From Euzebya sp051004735 (GTDB lineage Bacteria; Actinomycetota; Nitriliruptoria; Euzebyales; Euzebyaceae): a stretch of DNA of 50,209 nucleotides. This document shows, one piece after another, positions 16,853 to 24,988 of this stretch. Made by a program: the position numbers and the translations under genes. Below the pieces are notes generated by a model. The model saw nothing but the letters and a program-made list of their open reading frames with translations, ran no database searches and had not been told where the DNA came from. The DNA lies in contig JBPCKA010000112.1 in assembly GCA_051004735.1 (NCBI GenBank), positions 1 through 50,209 on the forward strand. The letters run 5' to 3'. Every line of letters starts with the position of its first letter. Within the stretch, counting starts at the first letter, position 1.

Positions 16853-17967
16853 GTACCCACGAAGGAAAGGTCCGCGTCGCCATCGTCGGCGTCGGCAACT
16901 GTGCCAGCTCACTGGTCCAGGGCGTCACGTATTACGACGGCGCTCCGACCGACGAGCGGGTGCCAGGTCTGATGCATGTTGAGTTGGCCGGCTATCACGT
17001 CCGCGACATCGAGTTCGTGGCCGCTTTCGACGTCGACGCCAAGAAGGTCGGGCGTGATCTGTCCGAGGCGATCGTGGCCGAGCCGAACAACACCATCAAG
17101 TTCGCTGACGTTGCCCCAACGGGCGTGACCGTCCTGCGCGGTCCGACGTTGGATGGCTTCGGCGAGTACTACTCGATGGTTGCCGAGGAGTCCGACGACC
17201 CCGTGGTCGATGTGACCAAGGAATTGCGTGACAGCGGCGCAGACGTCCTGGTCTGCTACCTGCCGGTTGGCTCCGAACAGGCGGCCAAGTTCTACGCCCA
17301 GTGCGCCATCGACGCGGGCGTCGGCTTCGTCAACGCCCTCCCGGTGTTTATCGCCACCAACCCCGAATGGGCCGACAAGTTCGCTCGGGCAGGTGTTCCC
17401 ATCATCGGTGATGACATCAAGTCCCAGGTCGGGGCCACCATCACCCACCGCTTGTTGACCAAGCTGTTTGAGGACCGCGGTGTCAGCATCGACCGCACCT
17501 ACCAGCTGAACTTCGGCGGCAACATGGACTTCATGAACATGTTGGAGCGCAAGCGCCTGACCTCCAAGAAGATCTCCAAGACCCAGTCGGTCACCTCCCA
17601 GATGATCCATCAGATCAATGGGGACAACATCCACATCGGACCCTCGGACCACGTGCCCTGGTTGGAGGACCGCAAGTGGGCCTACATCCGTATGGAGGGC
17701 CGCAACTTCGGTGATGTCCCGTTGAGCGCCGAGTTGAAGCTTGAGGTGTGGGACTCGCCCAACTCAGCCGGCGTGGTCATTGACGCGGTCCGCTGCATCA
17801 AGGTGGCGATGGAACGCGGAATCGGCGGCCCCCTGCTGGGACCGTCCTCCTACTTCATGAAGTCGCCCCCGGTGCAGTACGCCGACAGCGTCTGTCACCA
17901 GATGGTCGAGGAGTTCATCGCCGGGTCCTTCGCCGACGAGGACATCCCCACCTCAGCCGACGCCTGA
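16849..17967 (+). CDS. ino1: Inositol-3-phosphate synthase
   Basis: 372 residues, close to the actinobacterial/archaeal-type Ino1 length and shorter than the eukaryotic enzyme. The NAD-binding loop VGVGNCASSLVQG lies at about 13-25, and conserved stretches DDIKSQVGATITHR, LNFGGNMDFMNM and LEVWDSPNSAGVVIDA are present. It converts glucose-6-phosphate to 1L-myo-inositol 1-phosphate, feeding phosphatidylinositol, PIMs and mycothiol. Its ATG overlaps the padR stop, and a hairpin follows the stop. Confidence 0.95.
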   Translation: MSTHEGKVRVAIVGVGNCASSLVQGVTYYDGAPTDERVPGLMHVELAGYHVRDIEFVAAFDVDAKKVGRDLSEAIVAEPNNTIKFADVAPTGVTVLRGPTLDGFGEYYSMVAEESDDPVVDVTKELRDSGADVLVCYLPVGSEQAAKFYAQCAIDAGVGFVNALPVFIATNPEWADKFARAGVPIIGDDIKSQVGATITHRLLTKLFEDRGVSIDRTYQLNFGGNMDFMNMLERKRLTSKKISKTQSVTSQMIHQINGDNIHIGPSDHVPWLEDRKWAYIRMEGRNFGDVPLSAELKLEVWDSPNSAGVVIDAVRCIKVAMERGIGGPLLGPSSYFMKSPPVQYADSVCHQMVEEFIAGSFADEDIPTSADA

Positions 17968-17991
17968 CAGCAAACGTCCCGCCAGTTCAGA

Positions 17992-18016
17992 CGCCGTCAT
18001 CCTCTGGATGGCGGCG
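17992..18016 (+). terminator. Hairpin after ino1
   Basis: An 11-bp stem CGCCGTCATCC / GGATGGCGGCG with a three-base loop and one G-T pair starts about 25 bases after the ino1 stop. No T-tract follows. Confidence 0.6.
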
Positions 18017-18285
18017 TTGCGCGTGTCTGGAAGCTTTTCCCAATCCTGGCGTAAAGTATTAATGTGAATGGTGTAGTTATGCAGGTCAGAGCCTGTTTGT
18101 CCAGAAGTCGCTGAGTACTACGCTACCAGTCACGTGGTGCGGTACGGCCTTCTCAGACCCTTCAGACAAGGACTGGCAATATTTCCCATATTATAGGTGG
18201 ACGCTAAACATCACGTCTGTAGTTCACTGCTTCGTAAAATCGATTTGACCAGCCACAATGCGACCAGCCTCGGTCTACGACGCGT
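18017..18285. other. AT-rich intergenic stretch between convergent genes, no gene seen
   Basis: About 270 bases between the ino1 hairpin and the pcnA stop are clearly more AT-rich than their surroundings. No ORF with a plausible start is present. A perfect TATAAT occurs on the minus strand (18195-18190) without a good -35. An uncharacterised small RNA or a relic of mobile DNA are both possible. Confidence 0.4.
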
Positions 18286-19758
18286 TTAGTCATCCTTCTT
18301 GGGTTTTGGTGGGACCTTCAGGCCGTCCGGCTCGAGCCCTTGGCCCCTTGCCCATTCATCCAGCAACTCATATGCCCGGTCGGTCGACATGGGGCCATGG
18401 TCGATGGCCAGCTCCTTCAGGTGATCCCACGCCCGACCGATCACCGGTCCCGGCGGCACGCCCAGGTAGGCGATCATCTGTGTCCCGTCGATCGCCGGGC
18501 GGACCGCCTGCAGTTCCTGCTCCTTGGCCAGGACCTCGATCCGCGCCTCCAGGTTGTCCATGGCCCGGGCGAAGCGGCGGCGCTTGGCCTTGTTCCTGGT
18601 GGTCACGTCCGCCCTGGTCAGCTGATTCAGGCGGCGCAACTGCTCGGGCGTGCCGGCATCGTGGACATACCGGCGAACTGCGGCATCGGTCCAATCCCCG
18701 TCTGAATACCCGTGGAATCGCAGGTGCAGCCGAACCAACTCCGACACGTTGCGAATCATGTCCTTGGAGTATTTGAGTTCGCGCAGCCGGTGACGAGCCA
18801 TTCTGGCGCCGACGACGTCATGGTGGTGAAAGCTGACCGTGCCGTCGCCGTGGAATTCGCGAGTGGCCGGCTTGCCGATATCGTGAAGCAGGGCGGCCAT
18901 GCGTAACACGACGTCTCCTCGGGCGCAGGCTTCTACAACCGCCAGGGTGTGCTGGTAGACGTCTTTGTGGTGGTGTAGGGGGTCGTGTTGCATCGCAAGG
19001 GCGGGGACCTCAGGCAGGACGATGTCAGCCAGTCCCGTCTGCACCAGCAGATCCATTCCTGCGGAGAAATGCTCGGCGGTCAGGAGTTTGTCCAGTTCGA
19101 GTTGAACCCGTTCGACGGAGACCGTGCGCAACTGCTGGGCCATGTTGGTGGCCGCCGACACGGCCTGGGCTGCCGGTGTGAACCCGAGACTGGCAGTGAA
19201 ACGGGCCAGCCGGATCATCCTCAGCGGATCATCCGAGAAGCTGGTCTCGGGGTCGATTGGTGTTCGCAGGACCTTGTCACGCAAGTCCTCCCAGCCGCCG
19301 AAGGGATCGATCACCCGGTGATCGGGAAGTCCCATGGCGATGGCGTTGACGGTGAAGTCGCGGCGTGACAGGTCGGTGAGGAGATCCTGACCGAACGACA
19401 CGTCTGGATGCCGGGAACCCGGTGTGTAGTCATCGGAGCGAAAGGTGGTGATCTCCAACCGCGAACCGCGGCGGCTGGCACTGATGGTGCCGAACCGGGC
19501 CCCTGTCAGCCACAGGTTGTCCGCCCACCCCTCCAGCACCTCTTGGGTCTGCTGGGGCAGCGCCGAGGTGGCGAAATCCAGATCGGTCACCGACGTTGAC
19601 CCGCGCAGGGCGTCACGCACGGTTCCGCCCACCAGGTACAGCTCAAACCCGGCGTCCTGAAAGCGCCGGCCCAGTTGGTCGGCCACCGGAAAATCGATCA
19701 AGTCACCCAGGACCTGCAGTTGCGCATCACGAAGTTGGTCGGTGTCGGGGGCACTCAT
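18286..19758 (-). CDS. pcnA: CCA tRNA nucleotidyltransferase
   Basis: 490 residues. The nucleotidyltransferase core has LVGGTVRDALRG (about 42-53) and DLDFATSA with its catalytic acidic pair, followed by the RRDFTVNAIAMG motif and the class II neck/body. An HD domain with HDIGKPATREFHGDG lies near residues 287-301. It adds or repairs the 3' CCA of tRNAs; the two tRNA genes in this window lack encoded CCA, consistent with need for it. The position next to the mutT4-like gene matches M. tuberculosis Rv3907c. The ATG has TACGAT six bases upstream and no Shine-Dalgarno. Confidence 0.94.
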   Translation of the reverse strand: MSAPDTDQLRDAQLQVLGDLIDFPVADQLGRRFQDAGFELYLVGGTVRDALRGSTSVTDLDFATSALPQQTQEVLEGWADNLWLTGARFGTISASRRGSRLEITTFRSDDYTPGSRHPDVSFGQDLLTDLSRRDFTVNAIAMGLPDHRVIDPFGGWEDLRDKVLRTPIDPETSFSDDPLRMIRLARFTASLGFTPAAQAVSAATNMAQQLRTVSVERVQLELDKLLTAEHFSAGMDLLVQTGLADIVLPEVPALAMQHDPLHHHKDVYQHTLAVVEACARGDVVLRMAALLHDIGKPATREFHGDGTVSFHHHDVVGARMARHRLRELKYSKDMIRNVSELVRLHLRFHGYSDGDWTDAAVRRYVHDAGTPEQLRRLNQLTRADVTTRNKAKRRRFARAMDNLEARIEVLAKEQELQAVRPAIDGTQMIAYLGVPPGPVIGRAWDHLKELAIDHGPMSTDRAYELLDEWARGQGLEPDGLKVPPKPKKDD

Positions 19759-19764
19759 TGCGCC

Positions 19765-19770
19765 ATCGTA
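19765..19770 (-). promoter_or_regulatory. -10 element for a leaderless pcnA transcript
   Basis: TACGAT on the minus strand ends six bases before the ATG at 19758. No Shine-Dalgarno is present. Confidence 0.5.
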
Positions 19771-19806
19771 GGCTGGCCCCCGCCGGTGCCGACCCCGACG
19801 ATGGGG

Positions 19807-20470
19807 TTACCTGATCTGTAGGCCCGCTTTGCGGACGGCGATCTTGAAGTCGTGCGGACTGGTCGATGCCGACATCGCGTCGCGCATGGTGACCTCACCA
19901 GCCCGGTACAACTCCAGCAGGTGCTGGTCGAAGGTCTGCATAACGTAGTAGGCACCCTCGGCGATGGCGTCGGCGATGTCGTCGGTCTTCTCCGGGTCGG
20001 CGACGAACTCATACAGACGCTGGGTCATGACGAAAGCCTCGACCATGGCAACCCGTCCACTGCCGATCTTTGGGACCAACCGCTGGCACAGGATCCCTTT
20101 CAGCGAGTTGGCCAGGGACAATCGTGCCTGGTCGGGGTCCTGACGTGCCACCGAACGCAATGCCGAGGTGAAGTTGTCGGTGTCGACCCCAATCTCACGT
20201 TGGTCGATGATCGCAAGGTTGTCCTGATGCAGGATCTGGATGGGATCCTCCACGGCGACGATGTGCGCTCGCCGGGTCGCGTTGATGTGGCCGATGGTCG
20301 GCCTCTTCGCCGCGTTCGTAGTGCTCCAGGGCACGACCGTCCAGGACCTCCCTGGCAAAGCGTTCGGTGTCCTCGGCATACAACGTCCTTGTCGACCAGA
20401 AGCTGAAGGTGATCGCGGATGTGCGTGAATGGACTCGTCCCTGGATCAACGGTGCGTGCGCAAGAGGGTG
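19807..20470 (-). pseudogene. Decayed pilT-like twitching-motility ATPase
   Basis: Pieces of PilT are found in order on the minus strand but in different frames and with gaps. Near 20430-20300 one frame reads LYAEDTERFAREVLDGRALE and YERGEEAD, the N-terminal domain. From about 20300 another frame reads IGHINATRRAHIV, AVEDPIQILH, NQ-like IDQREIGVDTDNF and ALRSVARQDPD, then jumps to LSLANSLKGILCQRLVPK and an intact C-terminus (YVMQTFDQHLLELYRAGEV, TSPHDFKIAVRKAG). The Walker A region (about 100 residues) is missing at the first junction, and the Walker B and His-box region (about 55-60 residues) is missing between RQDPD and QARLSLAN. Without both motifs no active ATPase can be made. No other type IV pilus genes are in the window. 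Confidence 0.85.
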
Positions 20471-20609
20471 TTATTGGCACCTATCGGCACGCAGGGGGTG
20501 GGCCTTGACTGATCGGTACCTGACCGACAACCACCGCCGAAGCACGTATCGTTGGCGGTCATCAACCCGTGCGGTGCAGTGGCACCGGCACCGCAGATTC
20601 GGCCCCCAC

Positions 20610-21059
20610 ATGGCCCGCTATCCGACCAAGCACGCGACTTCGGCCGGCGGTCTGGTTTATGACGACCGGCCCGACGGACGTTGGGTCGTGCTGATCGCGC
20701 ATCGCAATGCCGGGGGGGTGCTGCAGTGGACCCTGCCAAAGGGTGGCCTTGAGGAGGGCGAGGACCTGGAGGCCGCAGCGATCCGCGAGGTACGTGAGGA
20801 AACGGGGCTGGATGCACGGATCGAGGACAAACTGGGTGTCGTCGACTACTGGTTTGTCTGGCGTCCCGATCGAATCCGCTATCACAAGTACGTCCACTAC
20901 TATCTGATGCCGTTGGAGGGTGGCGACTTCAGCCGCCGTGACCAAGAGGCCGAGGACGTCGCCTGGATGCCCATCGCCACCGCGTTGACGCGTCTGTCCC
21001 ACCCCAACGAAACCCGCCTGGTCCGGCAGGCCACCGCCACCGAAACGAACGGCACATGA
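20610..21059 (+). CDS. NUDIX hydrolase, MutT4-like
   Basis: 149 residues from the ATG at 20610 (MARYPTKHATSAGGLV). The NUDIX box runs GGLEEGEDLEAAAIREV then REETGLDA, matching Gx5Ex7REUxEExGU. LPKGGLEEGE and the downstream VDYWFV and HYYLM segments match mycobacterial MutT4 (Rv3908), which also sits between pcnA and an Rv3909-type gene. It hydrolyses nucleoside diphosphate-linked compounds; the substrate is not determined. Codons upstream of this ATG overlap the pilT relic and are unlikely to be coding. The stop overlaps the next ATG. Confidence 0.88.
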   Translation: MARYPTKHATSAGGLVYDDRPDGRWVVLIAHRNAGGVLQWTLPKGGLEEGEDLEAAAIREVREETGLDARIEDKLGVVDYWFVWRPDRIRYHKYVHYYLMPLEGGDFSRRDQEAEDVAWMPIATALTRLSHPNETRLVRQATATETNGT

Positions 21060-23149
21060 TGCGTCGCACGTTACCCATCCTGGTGTTGGCGCTGTCCGTT
21101 CAGCTCCTGGTGCTTGCTGGTCCCGCGTCTGCGCAGACTCAGGCGCAGGAGCCGCCGATCGGAATACGGCTAGCCGGTATCGAGGGGATCATCCAGGCGA
21201 CCGCTGAGGACGCGGAGTTCGCCACCACCCTGGAGTTACGGGCGGGACCGGTCCCGCGCCGCGACCTGCGGCTGGTGACCACGGTGTTCACCAGGGCTAG
21301 AAGCGCCTCAGAACTGCGAGAGGCCCTTGCGGGTGAGCTTCCCTCGGTGTTCAGTGCCACCTCCACCCCCTTTGAGGATCTGTCGGCCGGCACCACTCGT
21401 CTGGTGACCACCCGGACCAGCGCCGACATTCTCGCACTGGTGGGCCGGGACCGCGCCGGCGTGTATCCCGTGCAGCTACAGGTGTTCAGCGGCCCCGAGC
21501 CTGTGGGCCAGATCATGACCAGCCTGATCCTGCTGCCCGAGGACGGGCCGTCGCCGCTGCGGGCCACGACCGTCCTGCGCCTGCACAGCAATGCGGTTCC
21601 GATGCGCGGTGACACCCCTGAACCTGCTCTTGAGGCACTCCTTGACCCCGGCGGACCCATGATGCAGTTGGTGGCTGACATCGATCAGGTCGTCGGGGAC
21701 GGTTCCGCCGCCGGGATCGACCTGGTCGTCAGTTCCCGGCTGGCGGAAGACCTGACGCGGATGTCCGACGGGTTCGTCCGTCCCGATTTCCAGGCCGTCC
21801 CCGCAACCAGCCGGGTGGCCCGGCGGGCAGGTCAGGCGGTGGCCACGATGTCACGGCTGGCTGGTCGTGGTGACACCGAGATGCTCGCTTTCCCCTACGG
21901 TCCTGCCGATCTTGTGGCGTTGGTCCGTGGCGGCCAGGCCGGCGAAGCCCTGCGACTGCTCCAGGACGGGCCGCCAACGGCGGAGGCGGTCACGGGGGCC
22001 ACGGCCACGGCGGGCATCCTGGTTCCTCCCGACGGTCTGGATGCGGCCACCCTGGCCGCCCTGGGTCCGGCCTCCGCCGACGCGGTGTTGCTGGATGGAC
22101 AGTATCTGGCCTATGCCGATGACGACAGCCTTGAACCGGTACGCCGGTTGCGCACCGCCGACGGGGGAGAGGTCCGCGTGCTGGTGCCCGATGAGGACCT
22201 GTCGGTGGTGCTGGCCGATCCCCAGAATCTGGGCACGACGGCAGTCGTCCAACAACTGCTGGCCCAGACGGCGTTGCAGTGGCAGACCGCCCATGAGGGA
22301 GGCACGGCGCGCTCCACCGGGGTTCTGTTGGCCCTGGATCCCCTCACGTCACCCCTGGAGCCGAGACTGTTGAACGCCGTGACCCAGGCAATCGCCACCG
22401 CCCCCTGGCTGCGGCCCGTCAACCTGTCGGAGTTGCGCATGCGCCTCGCCCCCTCGACCCGCCTGGTGCGGTTGGCCTACCCGCCGCAGTCAGCGGCGTC
22501 GGAGTTGCCCCCCGGCTACGTCCAGCACCTGGGACGGGCGTTGGACGCGTTGGTCCCCCTGCAGGCGTTGCTGCCCGATGACGACACCACTGCGAACCGA
22601 TTCCGTAGCTCCCTGCAACCGGTGGCGTCGGTTGACTACCGTCCTCCTGGCGTCCTGGCACTGGGCGAGGCACGGTCCTCGACGGTGACCGACAGGCTGG
22701 CTCAGCTGCGTGGGGTCGTGCAGATCCAGCCCAGCGCCCCGGTCACGTTGACGTCGGCGACCGGGGAGGTGCCGGTCACCGTCACCAACACCAGCCAGGT
22801 GGCCCTCAACCTGCAGGTAACGGTGGCCGCCACCCGCTTCGCCTTCCCCGCGGGCAGCACCCAGACCTTCACCTTGCCCCCACAGACCTCCCGCCAGTTG
22901 CTGTTTCAGGCGCAGTCGCTGAACCCCGGGGGATTCGCACCGATCACGGTGACTATCGATGACCCCTCACGGACGACGGTCTTGACCACGACACGCATCA
23001 GTGTCCGCTCGACCGCCGTGCCGGTCGTGGGGTTGGTGGCCACCGTCGGCAGTGTCCTGGTTCTGCTGATCTGGGGCATTCGTCAGACGCGCGGGCGCCG
23101 TCGCGTCGGCCGCCACGAGCGCAGCGATTCCATGGCAGAGGTGGCGTGA
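21056..23149 (+). CDS. Exported membrane-anchored protein, Rv3909/DUF6049-like
   Basis: 697 residues. A signal peptide (about 1-28, LVLALSVQLLVLAGPASA) leads to a large extracytoplasmic region, and a single C-terminal membrane helix (about 660-682, VGLVATVGSVLVLLIWG) precedes a short basic tail. Near residues 560-650 an immunoglobulin-like region with VPVTVTNTSQVALNLQVTV is seen. Position between a MutT4-type NUDIX gene and murJ matches Rv3909, a conserved actinobacterial protein of unknown function. Its ATG overlaps the NUDIX stop, and its stop overlaps the murJ GTG, so the three are translationally coupled and probably belong to envelope synthesis. Confidence 0.82.
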   Translation: MMRRTLPILVLALSVQLLVLAGPASAQTQAQEPPIGIRLAGIEGIIQATAEDAEFATTLELRAGPVPRRDLRLVTTVFTRARSASELREALAGELPSVFSATSTPFEDLSAGTTRLVTTRTSADILALVGRDRAGVYPVQLQVFSGPEPVGQIMTSLILLPEDGPSPLRATTVLRLHSNAVPMRGDTPEPALEALLDPGGPMMQLVADIDQVVGDGSAAGIDLVVSSRLAEDLTRMSDGFVRPDFQAVPATSRVARRAGQAVATMSRLAGRGDTEMLAFPYGPADLVALVRGGQAGEALRLLQDGPPTAEAVTGATATAGILVPPDGLDAATLAALGPASADAVLLDGQYLAYADDDSLEPVRRLRTADGGEVRVLVPDEDLSVVLADPQNLGTTAVVQQLLAQTALQWQTAHEGGTARSTGVLLALDPLTSPLEPRLLNAVTQAIATAPWLRPVNLSELRMRLAPSTRLVRLAYPPQSAASELPPGYVQHLGRALDALVPLQALLPDDDTTANRFRSSLQPVASVDYRPPGVLALGEARSSTVTDRLAQLRGVVQIQPSAPVTLTSATGEVPVTVTNTSQVALNLQVTVAATRFAFPAGSTQTFTLPPQTSRQLLFQAQSLNPGGFAPITVTIDDPSRTTVLTTTRISVRSTAVPVVGLVATVGSVLVLLIWGIRQTRGRRRVGRHERSDSMAEVA

Positions 23150-24897
23150 GCGACATCGTTGCGGATCGCCCGTCAACCCCGCAGGGCAGCCGTGGCTCGC
23201 TGTTGGTTGCCTCCGGGATCGCGCTGTCCCGTGTCGCTGGCCTGCTCCGGGAGATCATCCTGGCGGCTTTTCTGGGCAGCGGACCCGCGGTGGACGCGTT
23301 CACCGCGGCCTCACGGATCCCCAACGCCCTGCAGAACCTGCTGGGCGAAGGTGTGCTCAGCGCCTCGTTCATCCCGTCCTACTCCCGTCTTCTGGCCGAG
23401 GGACGGCCCCGCGACGCGGGAAAGGTCGCCAGCACCATCCTGACCCTGCTCATGCTGGTCACCGGTCTGCTGGTCGTCCTGGGCGTGGTTGCAGCCGGCC
23501 CCATCACCAGCCTGATCGCACCGGGACTGCTGGGCGAGAACCGGGAGCTCACCGTCACGTTGGTCTCCATCATCACCCCGGGGATCGGCCTGCTGGTCGC
23601 CTCGGCGTGGTGTCTTGGTGTGCTGAACAGCCACCGACGGTTCTTTCTGTCCTATGTCGCCCCGGTGCTGTGGAACCTGGCACAGATCATCGCCCTGGCC
23701 GGTGCCGGCCTGCTGGTGTTCACCGATGCGGATGTCATTGACCCCTCGGTCATCATCAGTGGGGATGCCCGCGGGCTGGTGCTGACGCTGGGCTGGGCCA
23801 CCGTGGTGGGATCCGCGTTGCAGTTGGGCATCCAGTTGCCCGAGGTCAGACGACTGGAACCCAACCTGCGTCCCTCGTTGCGGCTGGACCCCGAAACCTT
23901 GACCGTCCTGCAGCGCTTCCTGCCCATCGTGGGGGCACGAGGCGTGGTGCAGATCAGCGCGTATATCGACACGGCCCTGGCGACCTATCTGGTGGGAGGC
24001 GGGCTGGCGTCGTTTCGCTACGCATCGGTGTTGTATCTGCTGCCGATCAGCATCTTCGGGATGAGCATCGCCGCCTCGGAACTGCCCGAGTTGTCAAGCC
24101 AGACCGGGCGGGGAGATGCCGCGGAGGCCGCCCGTGCGATCTCCGTGCGACTCCACACGGGCCTGTCGCGCATCGCCTACTTCGTGGTGCCGACATCCAT
24201 CGCGTTCATCGCAGCCGGGGACCTGATCGTGGGCGGCCTGCTCCAACGTGGACAGTTCGTCCGCAGTGACACCCTGCAGGTGTGGGCCATCATCGGGACC
24301 TACGCGCTGGGACTGTTGGCGGCCACGGTCAGTCGTCTGTTGCAGTCGGCCCTGTACGGGCTGGGTGACACGCGCACGCCCGCCCGCGCCAGCCTGATCC
24401 GGGTCGGCGTGGCCGTCGCGGTCGGCGTGATCCTGATGTTCCAGCTTGACCGCGTCGGCATCGGCGCTGACGGCCTGGCCGTGGTCGGTGACCTGCCCGC
24501 CTTCGGGCCGGTGTCAGAGACCATCCGTGCGGCAGCCGACGCCGTCCCCCGGATCGGTGCGGCGGGTCTGTCGTTGGGCGTGTCGGTTGCCGCCTGGGTG
24601 GAACTGCATCTTCTGCGGACCAGGCTGAGCCGAATCATCGGGCCGATCGACATCACCGGCGGGGTGCGGGACCAGACGCTGGGCGCCGCACTCGCCGCGG
24701 TCGGCACCACCTTTGCCGTGCGTCTGCTGGCGGGCGGATTGCCACAACTGCTCCTCAGCGCCCTGACCCTGAGCCTGGCCGCGATCGTCTACCTGTTGGT
24801 CTCAAAACAACTGGGGTTCCCGTTGGCCCGAGCTCTGAGCGGACACCCACCCGACCGATCGGCCAGTGCCCGCCGGTCCAGACGCGGAGGCCCATAG
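23146..24897 (+). CDS. murJ: Lipid II flippase MurJ (MviN)
   Basis: 583 residues with about 14 membrane helices. It shows the MurJ start region SGIALSRVAGLLREIILAAF and NALQNLLGEGVLSASFIPSY, including the conserved Arg residues of the central cavity and the LGEG loop. It moves lipid II across the membrane for peptidoglycan synthesis. The GTG overlaps the previous stop. In M. tuberculosis the MviN polypeptide continues into a pseudokinase domain; here the reading frame stops and a separate kinase gene begins within about 90 bases. Confidence 0.93.
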   Translation: MSDIVADRPSTPQGSRGSLLVASGIALSRVAGLLREIILAAFLGSGPAVDAFTAASRIPNALQNLLGEGVLSASFIPSYSRLLAEGRPRDAGKVASTILTLLMLVTGLLVVLGVVAAGPITSLIAPGLLGENRELTVTLVSIITPGIGLLVASAWCLGVLNSHRRFFLSYVAPVLWNLAQIIALAGAGLLVFTDADVIDPSVIISGDARGLVLTLGWATVVGSALQLGIQLPEVRRLEPNLRPSLRLDPETLTVLQRFLPIVGARGVVQISAYIDTALATYLVGGGLASFRYASVLYLLPISIFGMSIAASELPELSSQTGRGDAAEAARAISVRLHTGLSRIAYFVVPTSIAFIAAGDLIVGGLLQRGQFVRSDTLQVWAIIGTYALGLLAATVSRLLQSALYGLGDTRTPARASLIRVGVAVAVGVILMFQLDRVGIGADGLAVVGDLPAFGPVSETIRAAADAVPRIGAAGLSLGVSVAAWVELHLLRTRLSRIIGPIDITGGVRDQTLGAALAAVGTTFAVRLLAGGLPQLLLSALTLSLAAIVYLLVSKQLGFPLARALSGHPPDRSASARRSRRGGP

Positions 24898-24988
24898 GTG
24901 CCACCTACACTCGACAGTGGTCGGGTCCGATGCCGCACGAGCAGACGATTCGGCTTTGCCCTTGGGACATGATCAGCACAATCTGACG

